A DNA stretch of 6,673 nucleotides from an uncultured Tissierellia bacterium (GTDB taxonomy: Bacteria; Bacillota; Clostridia; Tissierellales; Peptoniphilaceae), in the NCBI GenBank assembly GCA_902489145.1, contig CABTYV010000058.1:1-6673 (forward strand), in the 5' to 3' direction. This document shows positions 1 through 6,479 of this stretch, one piece after another. Made by a program: the position numbers and the translations under genes. The first letter of the stretch is position 1, and every line of letters begins with the position of its first letter. Under the pieces are notes generated by a model. The model had not been told where the DNA came from. It was given only the letters and a program-made list of their open reading frames with translations, and ran no database searches.

Positions 1-2
1 AA

Positions 3-201
3 GGGCGGCGACCGCCGCCCCTCCCCTACCGCATGCTGTAGCAGAGAGCCCCTCGAGCCAGCTCGAGGGGCTTCCATATGGCCATAGCGGTGGGGCAGCC
101 TCCGGCTGCCCTTCCATATGAAACACAAAAAGAGAGGAAGTCGGGCCCGGCCCGACTTCCTTCCGCCTCTGCTTCCTTCCATCCGTCGGCCGCAGGCCGA
201 C
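3..201. repeat. ladder of five GC-rich hairpins, about 45 bp apart
   Basis: This non-coding stretch holds five short perfect inverted repeats. They are GGGCGGC/GCCGCCC (3-9/14-20), AGCCCCTCGAG/CTCGAGGGGCT (47-57/62-72), GGGCAGCC/GGCTGCCC (93-100/104-111), a 12-bp stem GGAAGTCGGGCC/GGCCCGACTTCC around base 148 (136-147/149-160), and GTCGGCC/GGCCGAC (185-191/195-201). Loops are 1-4 nt. Their centres lie 42-48 bp apart. Most are followed by a short pyrimidine tract such as CTTCC, and the 10-mer CTTCCATATG recurs exactly 40 bp apart (71-80 and 111-120). None has a proper T-run, so they are not typical intrinsic terminators. The stems differ in sequence, so this is a structural ladder rather than copies of one repeat. 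ORFs crossing it look like chance frames. The function is unknown; nested palindromic elements or mRNA 3'-end structures of an off-window gene are possible. Confidence 0.6.
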
Positions 202-213
202 TCCACCTTGATC
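165..213. repeat. dispersed hairpin element, left copy
   Basis: A stretch of about 49 bp begins GCCTCTGCTTC, passes through a short pyrimidine-rich part and the stem GTCGGCC-GCA-GGCCGAC, and ends near CTTGATC. It closely matches 6402-6450 in the same orientation, with the same 11-bp start, the same stem, one loop change (GCA to GGA) and a 1-nt indel. The identity of the two copies goes beyond what a chance hairpin would give, which suggests a dispersed intergenic repeat. Confidence 0.55.
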
Positions 214-303
214 CTAACCACTTTCCGCAGGCCAGCTCCGATTTGCAGTCGTTCGCTTGCGAATGAGTCGACACATGTAGAAGAAAATCCATTCTGTGAT
301 CCG

Positions 304-339
304 CTTCCAGTCTGATAGAATAAGGCTGGAAGATTTTTT
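304..339 (+). terminator. terminator-like hairpin upstream of the glycosyltransferase
   Basis: CTTCCAG (304-310) pairs with CTGGAAG (326-332). The stem can be extended by T-G, C-G and T-A pairs, leaving a loop of about nine bases, and is followed by A and six Ts (334-339), then GTTTT. This is the layout of an intrinsic terminator on the plus strand. It may end an upstream transcript, or act as an attenuator in the leader of the gene at 384. The T-run and following G can also pair with CAAAAAA at 354-360, an alternative structure. Confidence 0.5.
313..321 (+). promoter_or_regulatory. possible extended -10 promoter for the glycosyltransferase
   Basis: TGATAGAAT fits an extended -10 element (TGn followed by TAGAAT, five of six matches to TATAAT). 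No good -35 box lies 16-18 bp upstream. It falls in the loop of the terminator-like hairpin, so the promoter and terminator readings conflict. It is listed because no better promoter is visible before the gene. Confidence 0.25.
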
Positions 340-383
340 GTTTTCGATTATTTCAAAAAACTGCCCCAACAGAAAGGATTGTT

Positions 384-1613
384 ATGCGTATCCTGCACGC
401 GCTGGCTCAATACCCCTCCCGAACCGGCTCGGGAATCTATACGATCAATTTAATTGACCAACTAACAAAGCACCAGCTGGGTCCCCAGGCCCTCCTTTAT
501 GCCCGAAATCGTGACCAGGCGGTGCCCAAGCTTGCGATTCCAACCTATCCCTTGGTGTTTGACCGACCGGAGCTGCCCTTCCCCCTGGCTGGTATGTCCG
601 ATGTCATGCCCTACCGATCGAGCATTTACCACCAAATGTCACAAGCGGCGCTTGCCGCCTGGCAGGGGGCCTTTGCGCAAAAATTGGTGGAAGCCATTGA
701 CGATTTTCAGCCTGATTTGATCCTTTGCCACCATTTATGGATGCTCGCCTCGCTCTGCCTCCAGCAACGAGTCCCAGTGATTGCCATCCACCACGGCACC
801 GATTTGCGCCAGGCCAGGCAGAATCCGGATTTTGCGGCCCGCTATGTGAAGGGCCTGAACCGATTAAAGGGGGTCATTGCCCTCTCCCAGCGCCAGGTTC
901 CGGAAATTGCCGCTTTTACCGGCTTGCCGGCGGAGCAGATTTTGGTAGGAGGTGGTGCCTACAACGATCAGATTTTTTTCCCGCCGGCGAAAAAAGCGCC
1001 GCATGCCGGGGTGCAATTTCTGTATGCGGGCAAGCTTGCCCGGGCCAAGGGGGTGTTTGAGCTGGTGGAGGCCTTCCGGGGATTGCCAGCAGATGCGCCC
1101 TACCGTTTGAGTGTGGTGGGCAATCGAACCACGCCGGAGGCGGAGCAATTGGCGCAGAGGGCGGAGACGGAGGAGCGCATTCATTTCTTTGATGTCGAGG
1201 GCCAGGCGCTTCTATCGGATCAGATGCGGGCGCAGGATATTTTCGTATTGCCCTCCTATTATGAGGGACTGGGCATGATTGCCATTGAAGCGCTCGCCTG
1301 TGGCATGCGACTGGTGGTCAATGATCTGGTCAATTTAAAAGAGGTGCTGGGGCCGGCCCTGTGGTCGGATGCGCATCTTTCGGTCGTGCCCATGCCTGAT
1401 CTGCAAAATGAGGATGAGATTGTCCCCGAGGCAATCCCCACCTATCTCGACCAGCTGCAGCAGGCGCTTGAGGAGCAGGCCCGTCGCTGCCTGGCGGATG
1501 GCGGAGCGGTCAATGGGCTTACGACCAAGATCCATGCCTTCTCCTGGTCGGCGCTGGGCACTCGCATCGCGACCTGGCTTACGGCTCACCCCGCGCTCCG
1601 GGCGATCCGCTGA
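384..1613 (+). CDS. GT-B fold glycosyltransferase, family 4-like
   Basis: This is a 409-residue protein, a usual length for a GT4 (Glycos_transf_1 type) enzyme, with no signal peptide or membrane segment, so it is probably cytosolic or membrane-associated. The N-terminal half carries an acceptor-domain start (MRILHALAQYPSRTGSGIY) and a HHGTD motif near residues 136-140. The C-terminal half has the donor-domain loop GKLARAKGV (216-224, the usual G+L..KG phosphate-binding motif) and the EX7E motif with E294 and E302 in YEGLGMIAIEALACG. Family members are retaining enzymes that move a sugar from a nucleotide-sugar to a glycan, lipid or small-molecule acceptor; donor and acceptor cannot be told here. 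The start is supported by AGAAAGGA (371-378), five bases before ATG. The gene is alone: a terminator-like hairpin precedes it and a strong terminator follows, with no other envelope or capsule genes in the window. Family call firm, specific role open. Confidence 0.9.
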   Translation: MRILHALAQYPSRTGSGIYTINLIDQLTKHQLGPQALLYARNRDQAVPKLAIPTYPLVFDRPELPFPLAGMSDVMPYRSSIYHQMSQAALAAWQGAFAQKLVEAIDDFQPDLILCHHLWMLASLCLQQRVPVIAIHHGTDLRQARQNPDFAARYVKGLNRLKGVIALSQRQVPEIAAFTGLPAEQILVGGGAYNDQIFFPPAKKAPHAGVQFLYAGKLARAKGVFELVEAFRGLPADAPYRLSVVGNRTTPEAEQLAQRAETEERIHFFDVEGQALLSDQMRAQDIFVLPSYYEGLGMIAIEALACGMRLVVNDLVNLKEVLGPALWSDAHLSVVPMPDLQNEDEIVPEAIPTYLDQLQQALEEQARRCLADGGAVNGLTTKIHAFSWSALGTRIATWLTAHPALRAIR

Positions 1614-1643
1614 AGAGCGCCTCCCTCCCGGACAAAATGGGAT

Positions 1644-1692
1644 AAAAAAAGAACCGCCGCGTCATGAGCGCCGGCGGTTCTTTTTTTTTTTT
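1644..1692. terminator. bidirectional intrinsic terminator between convergent genes
   Basis: GAACCGCCG (1651-1659) pairs perfectly with CGGCGGTTC (1672-1680). Seven As lie on the left (1644-1650) and twelve Ts on the right (1681-1692), so a strong hairpin with a T-run forms on either strand. It can end the glycosyltransferase mRNA (+) and the tldD-tldE mRNA (-). The tldE stop codon at 1695-1697 begins two bases beyond the T-run. Confidence 0.93.
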
Positions 1693-1694
1693 GG

Positions 1695-3026
1695 TTAAAT
1701 CCCTGCGATTTGCGCATCCTCAATGATGATCGCAGTCGGTGCCTTTGATCTGCTGCGTTCCTTCACGCTCTTCGAGAAGCGAATGCGGTCGGCTGCCGCA
1801 AAGAGGTTTTCGGAAAGGGATCCCCCTGAAATATAGTGGACCTTGCCGTCCACTACCAGCTTGCCCAGGCGGAACTCGCCGCCAAAATCTCCGGTAGTAG
1901 GGATGGCATTGAAGGAGGAAAACTTGATGATCTCCAGATGGTCTTCCTTGAGGATCTGATCCAGATCCACTGATCCGCCTGCCACGCGGAAGGTTCGGCA
2001 GTTGCCAAGATTCTCCTGGCCCAAATAGTAGGAATACTGGGCAGAGGAGGCGAGGTGCTTGACCACGCCATTTTCCAAAATGGAATAGGCGGAAAGGACC
2101 GTCCCCTCGTCATCCACCGGCTTGCTGTAGGGCGAATGGTCCAGGAAGGGGTCGGCCATGAGGCTGATCGCCTCGCAGGCCTTTTTCTCGCCCAGCAGAG
2201 AGTGGGCAAAGGGCTGGCCCACCGATTCATCGGAAATGTGGTTGTACACAGCGGCTGCAGATGCTCGGTAGCCATACAGCTGGAAAAACTCTTCTACCTC
2301 GTCTCCCGCGATCACCACTCGCACGTGGTCCATCGCCTTGGCCAGCTCCGCCTGGGCTCGACCGTTGGTCTCCTCCAGCTGAGCCTCCACGATGGCACGC
2401 ACCTGGTCAGGATCGGCCTCCTGGATGGTATAGTCACGGAAGACCTCCACTGGCTCGTGGATGCCTTCGGCATCGGTCACCAATTCAAAGGTGAAATGAT
2501 TCATCGCATAGTTGGCACAGGTGCCGGTGGAGGTTTCTAGCTTGATCTCCCGGTCCACCGCAAAGATCTCCAGCGAATTGACCCGGGCCTTGCCAGGCCG
2601 CTCTTCAAAGATCGCCGCCAGGACCGCTTCATATCGATCCTGAAACTGGCCAATGACGCTATCCTGATAGACGTCCTTGCACTCCTTGCGCTCGTTTTTC
2701 GACAAGGGGAACCAGGGATTTTGCACATAGCCCGCTTCCTGGGCCGCACGACTCACCTTTTCCCGAACCTCTTCAATGGAATCATCCGGGCCAATTTCGG
2801 CAGTGGCCTGGCCGCGATATCGAACCTTTTTACCGTCTTCCATCCCCTCCTGATCCACATAGACCGTCAGGGCATACTCCATGGTATTGGCCTGACGGTT
2901 CATATCCAGGCGGTCGCGGACAAAGAAAAGCTCCTGTGATTGTGTATCCTCCGCCCGCAAAATCCAATCCTGAAGCTTGCCTTCGGAAAGCAGCCGATCC
3001 GCTTCCTGCACAATTTGATCAAACAT
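1695..3026 (-). CDS. tldE: TldE/PmbA-family subunit of the TldD/TldE protease
   Basis: This 443-residue protein is close to the length of E. coli TldE/PmbA (about 450). It belongs to the TldD/PmbA family, which forms a TldD-TldE heterodimer that degrades or trims small or unfolded peptides in the cytosol. In E. coli the pair is needed for microcin B17 maturation and CcdA turnover. Consistent with the TldE half, it lacks the HEXXXH zinc motif found in its partner. Family-like C-terminal features are visible: the CRTFRVAGG stretch (343-351), TTGDFGGEFRLG (377-388) and a hydrophobic end. The ATG shares one base with the tldD stop codon (TAATG). GGGAGG (3035-3040 on the plus-strand coordinates) lies eight bases upstream, inside the end of tldD, so translation is probably coupled. 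The gene is last in the operon. No peptide substrate gene is nearby, so the substrate is unknown. Confidence 0.9.
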   Translation of the reverse strand: MFDQIVQEADRLLSEGKLQDWILRAEDTQSQELFFVRDRLDMNRQANTMEYALTVYVDQEGMEDGKKVRYRGQATAEIGPDDSIEEVREKVSRAAQEAGYVQNPWFPLSKNERKECKDVYQDSVIGQFQDRYEAVLAAIFEERPGKARVNSLEIFAVDREIKLETSTGTCANYAMNHFTFELVTDAEGIHEPVEVFRDYTIQEADPDQVRAIVEAQLEETNGRAQAELAKAMDHVRVVIAGDEVEEFFQLYGYRASAAAVYNHISDESVGQPFAHSLLGEKKACEAISLMADPFLDHSPYSKPVDDEGTVLSAYSILENGVVKHLASSAQYSYYLGQENLGNCRTFRVAGGSVDLDQILKEDHLEIIKFSSFNAIPTTGDFGGEFRLGKLVVDGKVHYISGGSLSENLFAAADRIRFSKSVKERSRSKAPTAIIIEDAQIAGI

Positions 3027-4456
3027 TAGTTGAGCCTCCCTCTAGTCTTGAGATAGCTGCCGCCCTGGGAAACCTTGACCCATTCCTTCCAGCCCTTTCC
3101 GCAATAGCCGCAGCCGCCCAATTTCAAGCCTTCTGCGTCAGAAACCATCGAAATCGCGCCCAAAAGATCGGGCACATAGCCCGTCAGATAAACAGGGCTA
3201 AATAGCTTGCCCGTAAACTGGCCGTCCTTGATCTCCCTGGCCTTCGCGGCCACGCATTGAATGCCCCAGTTCTTGGGATCCTCCATGCCGGAAGAGAAGC
3301 CCTCCAGATAGTAGCCATGGTCAATGGAAGCCATCATCTCTTCTAATTTGGCCTCGCCTGGCTGGAAGAAGGTGTTGGTCATGCGGGTATAGGCCTTCCG
3401 CTTGTAGGATTCGCGCCGTCCATTGCCCGTCGGGTGGAAGCCCAACTGATAGGCCGAAAGCTCATCACACATGCCCGAGCGCAAAATGCCCGCTTCAATG
3501 ATATGCGTATCTCCGGCCGGCTGGCCCTCATCGTCAAAAAAGAAGGACGCAACCTCCTGGCCCGCATGCGCGCCATCCCGCATATTGAGTAATGGCGATC
3601 CGACCCTTTTGTCCGTATATTCCTGCCCCTTGGCCCGGCCCTTCACGTACATATCCATCTCCGCGCCATGACCAAAGGCCTCGTGGGCAATGAGGCCCGT
3701 AAAGGCCGGGTCCGTGATGATGTCATATTCGCCCGGTGTCATCGGCTCGGCCTCCAGCAGCTCCAGGGTGTTTTGGGCAGAACGCTCCAAAAGCTCGTCC
3801 AGCTGAACCAAAATTTCGGACCCCATCAGCCCCGACGCATCGCTAAAATCATCCTTGCCCCCCTTTTCATTGGACGCCATCGAAAGGGCAAAAAGATTGG
3901 CATAGGCATAGGTCTGGCTCAAATCCCGATTTTTGGATAGGAAAATCTTGTCAATCTGAGTGATAATCAGAGCCGTTTGAATGAAATTGATCGCAGGATA
4001 TTTTTCCTGACAAGCCTTGACGCTGGCCCGCATCGTAGCCAGGATCTCCTTCGGATCATCATCCTCAGGCAGGTTTTCCACCTCATTGACAAAAGAGGAC
4101 TTCCATTCGGGATCCTCCGCAACCTGGCGGTAGGGCAGGGCCTCTGTATTCTTCAGGAAACACGCCCGATCCGTCTTCCCAACGGCCAGCGCCTCTTCCA
4201 CCACCCGATCTACATCCACATGGTTAAAGGAAAGCTCTGAAAATCCCTGAGGCCCCTGCATGCGCAGGACAAAGCCTCTCTCCTGATCCGGGGAAGCGCC
4301 TAGGTGCACTTCATTGGAGGTAACGCGGTAAGAACGCCCGCTGACATCGGAGCCCAGGATGGATACAAAGGAAAAGTCCTGAGAGAGTCGGTCAATGATT
4401 TCCTTCAAATCATCCTTGACAGATGCCAGATAGGCGGATGCTTGTAATTGTTTCAT
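3026..4456 (-). CDS. tldD: TldD-family zinc metalloprotease subunit
   Basis: This 476-residue protein is close to E. coli TldD (481). It is the catalytic half of the TldD/TldE peptidase. The zinc motif HEXXXH is intact as HEAFGH (H258, E259, H263) in the context LIAHEAFGHGAEMDMY. The family's third zinc ligand, a C-terminal cysteine in a CGK context, matches C452 in GGCGYCGKGW; C449 is a second cysteine three residues earlier. The N-terminal half carries the usual mixed alpha/beta domain with no signal peptide, so the protein is cytosolic. ATG is preceded by AGAAAGGA at good spacing. The gene is first in a two-gene operon with tldE (one-base overlap) and has a candidate promoter just upstream. 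A terminator separates it from rubrerythrin on the same strand. The family assignment is firm; the natural substrate is not shown by the context. Confidence 0.94.
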   Translation of the reverse strand: MKQLQASAYLASVKDDLKEIIDRLSQDFSFVSILGSDVSGRSYRVTSNEVHLGASPDQERGFVLRMQGPQGFSELSFNHVDVDRVVEEALAVGKTDRACFLKNTEALPYRQVAEDPEWKSSFVNEVENLPEDDDPKEILATMRASVKACQEKYPAINFIQTALIITQIDKIFLSKNRDLSQTYAYANLFALSMASNEKGGKDDFSDASGLMGSEILVQLDELLERSAQNTLELLEAEPMTPGEYDIITDPAFTGLIAHEAFGHGAEMDMYVKGRAKGQEYTDKRVGSPLLNMRDGAHAGQEVASFFFDDEGQPAGDTHIIEAGILRSGMCDELSAYQLGFHPTGNGRRESYKRKAYTRMTNTFFQPGEAKLEEMMASIDHGYYLEGFSSGMEDPKNWGIQCVAAKAREIKDGQFTGKLFSPVYLTGYVPDLLGAISMVSDAEGLKLGGCGYCGKGWKEWVKVSQGGSYLKTRGRLN

Positions 4457-4472
4457 ATGAAATCCTTTCTAG

Positions 4473-4522
4473 CCAACCTTGTTGGTCCTCTTATTGTACC
4501 TGATCACCAGGGCCCGCGTCCA
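4473..4522 (-). promoter_or_regulatory. candidate tldD promoter and leader hairpin
   Basis: On the minus strand TACAAT (plus positions 4493-4498, five of six to TATAAT) is preceded by an 18-bp spacer and TGGACG (4517-4522, four of six to TTGACA). The predicted start lies near 4486. Just downstream, CCAAC-AAG-GTTGG (4473-4485) can form a small leader hairpin immediately before the tldD ribosome binding site. Confidence 0.45.
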
Positions 4523-4526
4523 TTGC

Positions 4527-4562
4527 AAAAAAAAGGACTGCACTCAGCAGTCCCCCTTTTTT
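4527..4562 (-). terminator. rubrerythrin terminator
   Basis: Read on the minus strand, GGACTGC-TGAGT-GCAGTCC (plus positions 4535-4553) is followed by eight Ts (A-run at 4527-4534). It lies about 65 bp after the rubrerythrin stop codon and just upstream of the tldD promoter, so it insulates the tld operon. A run of six Ts on the other side (4557-4562) follows three Cs, so any plus-strand activity would be weaker. Confidence 0.88.
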
Positions 4563-4617
4563 ATACTTTTTCGTCCGTTCGTCCGCTCAAATTCAGACGT
4601 GGAAGGAATCCCTTTGT

Positions 4618-5205
4618 TTAATAGGTCTCGACGAAGAGCTCGAAATAGGCCTGGGGATGGTGGCAGGAGGGGCACTTCTTGGGCGCTTCCTTGCCCTTGG
4701 CAATGTAGCCACACTCGTTGCACTTCCAAAGGACAGCCTCATCCCGCTTAAAGACGCGATCATTTTTAATGTTGTCCAAAAGCTTCTGGAAGCGAATGGC
4801 ATGCTTGTCCTCTACCTTGCCGATCTGACGATACTGCTCCGCGATCTCGGAGAAGCCCTCTTCATCCGCTACCTTGGCCATCTCGGGATACATATCATCT
4901 GCTTCTTCTCTCTCCCCGTTGATGGCGCCCTCTAAGTTTTCCTCGGTCGAAGCCCAAACCACCGGATAGGCGGCCTCTACCTGGATGCCTTCCCCATTTT
5001 CATAGGCTTCCGGCAGGAATTTATAGAACTGAGCCGCATGCTCTCTCTCATTGCGTGCCGTCTCCTCGAAAATCATCGAGATCTGAACATAGCCGTCTTC
5101 TTTTGCCTGTTTCGCGGCCAAAGTATAACGCAAATTGGCCTGGGATTCACCTGCAAATGCCGTCAACAGGTTTTGAGCCGTCTTGCTTCCTTTTAATTCT
5201 GCCAT
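4618..5205 (-). CDS. rbr: rubrerythrin, diiron peroxidase with C-terminal rubredoxin domain
   Basis: This 195-residue protein is the normal size for a classical rubrerythrin. Residues 1 to about 145 form the ferritin-like four-helix domain, with all expected diiron ligands visible: E20, E53 and H56 (EREH), E98 and E101 (EREE), and E132 and H135 (EDKH). Residues from about 158 form a rubredoxin-type FeS4 site with C162/C165 (CNEC) and C178/C181 (CPSC). Family members reduce hydrogen peroxide to water in the cytosol of anaerobes, with electrons supplied through rubredoxin or NAD(P)H oxidoreductases. The start is well supported: AGGAGGT (5211-5217) lies six bases upstream of ATG. It is a single-gene unit with its own promoter (-10 at 5283-5288) and terminator, divergent from exoA. 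A PerR-type control would be expected from the family, but no canonical PerR box is visible. Confidence 0.96.
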   Translation of the reverse strand: MAELKGSKTAQNLLTAFAGESQANLRYTLAAKQAKEDGYVQISMIFEETARNEREHAAQFYKFLPEAYENGEGIQVEAAYPVVWASTEENLEGAINGEREEADDMYPEMAKVADEEGFSEIAEQYRQIGKVEDKHAIRFQKLLDNIKNDRVFKRDEAVLWKCNECGYIAKGKEAPKKCPSCHHPQAYFELFVETY

Positions 5206-5282
5206 TGAATACCTCCTCTGTTCTCTAAAATCTCATATAGGACAGGAAAGCCATCTCCCGCCCCATTTTTACCTACGCAACT

Positions 5283-5302
5283 ATTATAGCATAAAACGCT
5301 AT
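5283..5302 (-). promoter_or_regulatory. rubrerythrin extended -10 promoter with overlapping dyad
   Basis: On the minus strand TGCTATAAT is a perfect TATAAT (plus 5283-5288) with an extended TGn. No strong -35 lies at 17 bp, which suits an extended -10 promoter. The inverted repeat ATAGC-7 nt-GCTAT (5286-5302) overlaps the -10 and could be a repressor operator. The predicted leader is about 70 nt. Confidence 0.65.
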
Positions 5303-5324
5303 CCCTAGAATTTTATTCGCTCCG

Positions 5325-5354
5325 TTGAGTATTGGTCCCCCTTCAAGGTAGAAT
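5325..5354 (+). promoter_or_regulatory. exoA promoter
   Basis: TTGAGT (5325-5330) and TAGAAT (5349-5354) are separated by 18 bp, a fair sigma-A promoter. Transcription would start near 5361, leaving only about five bases before the ATG at 5366 but about 40 before the TTG at 5402. This favours the TTG start. Confidence 0.55.
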
Positions 5355-5401
5355 GGACCCATCCGATGCATAAAAAATTTAGCTATGGAGAGGAGTCCGA
5401 T

Positions 5402-6241
5402 TTGAAACTCATTTCTTGGAATATCGATTCGCTCAATGCGGCCCTGACCTCCGATTCAAAAAGAGCCTTGATGACACGCCAGGTGCTTGACCAGTTGCAT
5501 GCGCTGGATGCCGACGTGATTGCCATTCAGGAGACCAAGCTGGGCATCCAGGGGCCGAGCAAAAAACACCAGGCCCTGCTTGCTGAAAGGTTCCCCAATT
5601 ACCACTATGTCTGGCGATCCTCCACCCCGCCCGCCCGAAAGGGCTATGCCGGCACCCTCATCCTTTACAAAAGTGCTCACGCCCCCCTGGTCGATACGCC
5701 AAAGATTGATGCGCCCTGCACCATGGATGAGGAGGGCCGCATCCTCACCCTAGAGTGGCCGGAATTTTACGTGACCACTGTCTATACCCCCAATGCCGGC
5801 TCTGAGCTCGCCCGCTTGCCCGATCGTATGATCTGGGACAATCAATATCGAGCCTATCTACAAAAGCTGGATGCCCAAAAGCCCGTAATCGCCTGCGGCG
5901 ATTTCAATGTCGCCTACGAAGCCATTGACCTGGCTCATCCAGAAAACAACCATTTTTCAGCCGGCTTTACCGATGAAGAGCGTTCCGGCTTTGGCCAGCT
6001 TCTGGACGCTGGTTTTAGCGATACCTTTCGCAGCCTCCATGGGCCCGTCGAGGGTGCCTACACCTGGTGGGCCCAACGCGTCCCCACCTCCAAGCGCAAC
6101 AATTCCGGCTGGAGAATCGACTACTTCCTCGTCTCCGACCGCCTCCTCCCCCACGTAGTTGCCTCCGATATGATTGATTCCGGCGACCGCCAGGACCACG
6201 CCCCCATCTGGCTTGAACTGAACCTGTCTGGCTCGCACTGA
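5402..6241 (+). CDS. exoA: exodeoxyribonuclease III / AP endonuclease
   Basis: From TTG at 5402 the protein has 279 residues, matching Gram-positive ExoA (about 275). It is an EEP-fold, Mg-dependent enzyme that cleaves DNA 5' to abasic sites and acts as a 3'-5' exonuclease/3'-phosphatase in base excision repair. Catalytic motifs are all present in the TTG numbering: N7 (SWNIDSLN), E44 (IQETKL), Y128 (VYTPN), D167 and N169 (GDFNV), D240 (RIDYF), and D265/H266 (QDHAPI). The start choice rests on GGAGAGGAG (5387-5395), six bases before TTG, on the conserved N-terminus MKLISWN, and on the promoter position. An in-frame ATG at 5366 would add 12 non-conserved residues without a ribosome binding site. 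The family's end is reached near LELNL, and the last few residues (SGSH) and the stop codon fall inside a 20-bp tandem repeat. No terminator with a T-run is seen after the gene. Confidence 0.95.
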   Translation: MKLISWNIDSLNAALTSDSKRALMTRQVLDQLHALDADVIAIQETKLGIQGPSKKHQALLAERFPNYHYVWRSSTPPARKGYAGTLILYKSAHAPLVDTPKIDAPCTMDEEGRILTLEWPEFYVTTVYTPNAGSELARLPDRMIWDNQYRAYLQKLDAQKPVIACGDFNVAYEAIDLAHPENNHFSAGFTDEERSGFGQLLDAGFSDTFRSLHGPVEGAYTWWAQRVPTSKRNNSGWRIDYFLVSDRLLPHVVASDMIDSGDRQDHAPIWLELNLSGSH

Positions 6242-6371
6242 ACCTTTCTAGGCCTGGATGGCGCTTTCCTGCTCGGGATGACGCTTTCTGGGCCAAAATG
6301 ACGCTTGCTGGCTCGGGACCACGCTTTCTGGGCCGAAATGACGCTTGCTGGCTCGGGATGAACCCGTCTAA
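6212..6371. repeat. 20-bp tandem repeat with 40-bp higher-order unit
   Basis: Eight successive 20-mers can be aligned around CTCGGGATGACGCTTTCTGG, beginning at 6212 inside exoA. The clearest part is two 40-bp units, 6272-6311 and 6312-6351, which differ at only three positions. Each unit is made of a CTCGGG-type and a GCC(A/G)AAA-type half sharing ATGACGCTT and CTGG. Outer copies (6212-6231, 6232-6251, 6252-6271, 6352-6371) are more degenerate. Twenty is not a multiple of three, and no plausible reading frame runs through it. Confidence 0.8.
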
Positions 6372-6401
6372 ACGGCATGCGCTACTGCGGGGGGCACCTC
6401 T

Positions 6402-6450
6402 GCCTCTGCTTCTGCTTCAATCGTCGGCCGGAGGCCGACACCGCTTGGTC
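6402..6450. repeat. dispersed hairpin element, right copy
   Basis: This is the counterpart of 165-213: GCCTCTGCTTC, a pyrimidine-rich stretch, the stem GTCGGCC-GGA-GGCCGAC (6423-6439), then a CTTGGTC tail. The orientation is the same. It lies about 40 bp before the 63-bp array. No T-run follows, so it is not an obvious terminator for exoA. Confidence 0.55.
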
Positions 6451-6479
6451 TTCGCTTGGCGGTCGCTGGTTATGCTGAC

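Noticed and set aside
26..315. Small proteins of 62-88 residues on either strand in the left flank
   Set aside because: They run through the hairpin ladder, have low-complexity composition, lack good ribosome binding sites and resemble no family I know.
2055..2540. 161-residue plus-strand ORF opposite tldE
   Set aside because: It is an antisense shadow of the well-supported tldE gene, with no family resemblance.
5225..5266. 13-codon leader peptide upstream of rubrerythrin (minus strand, ATG at 5266, TAG at 5225)
   Set aside because: It lies in the predicted leader, but there is no strong ribosome binding site, and no run of regulatory codons or attenuator hairpin that would suggest a role.
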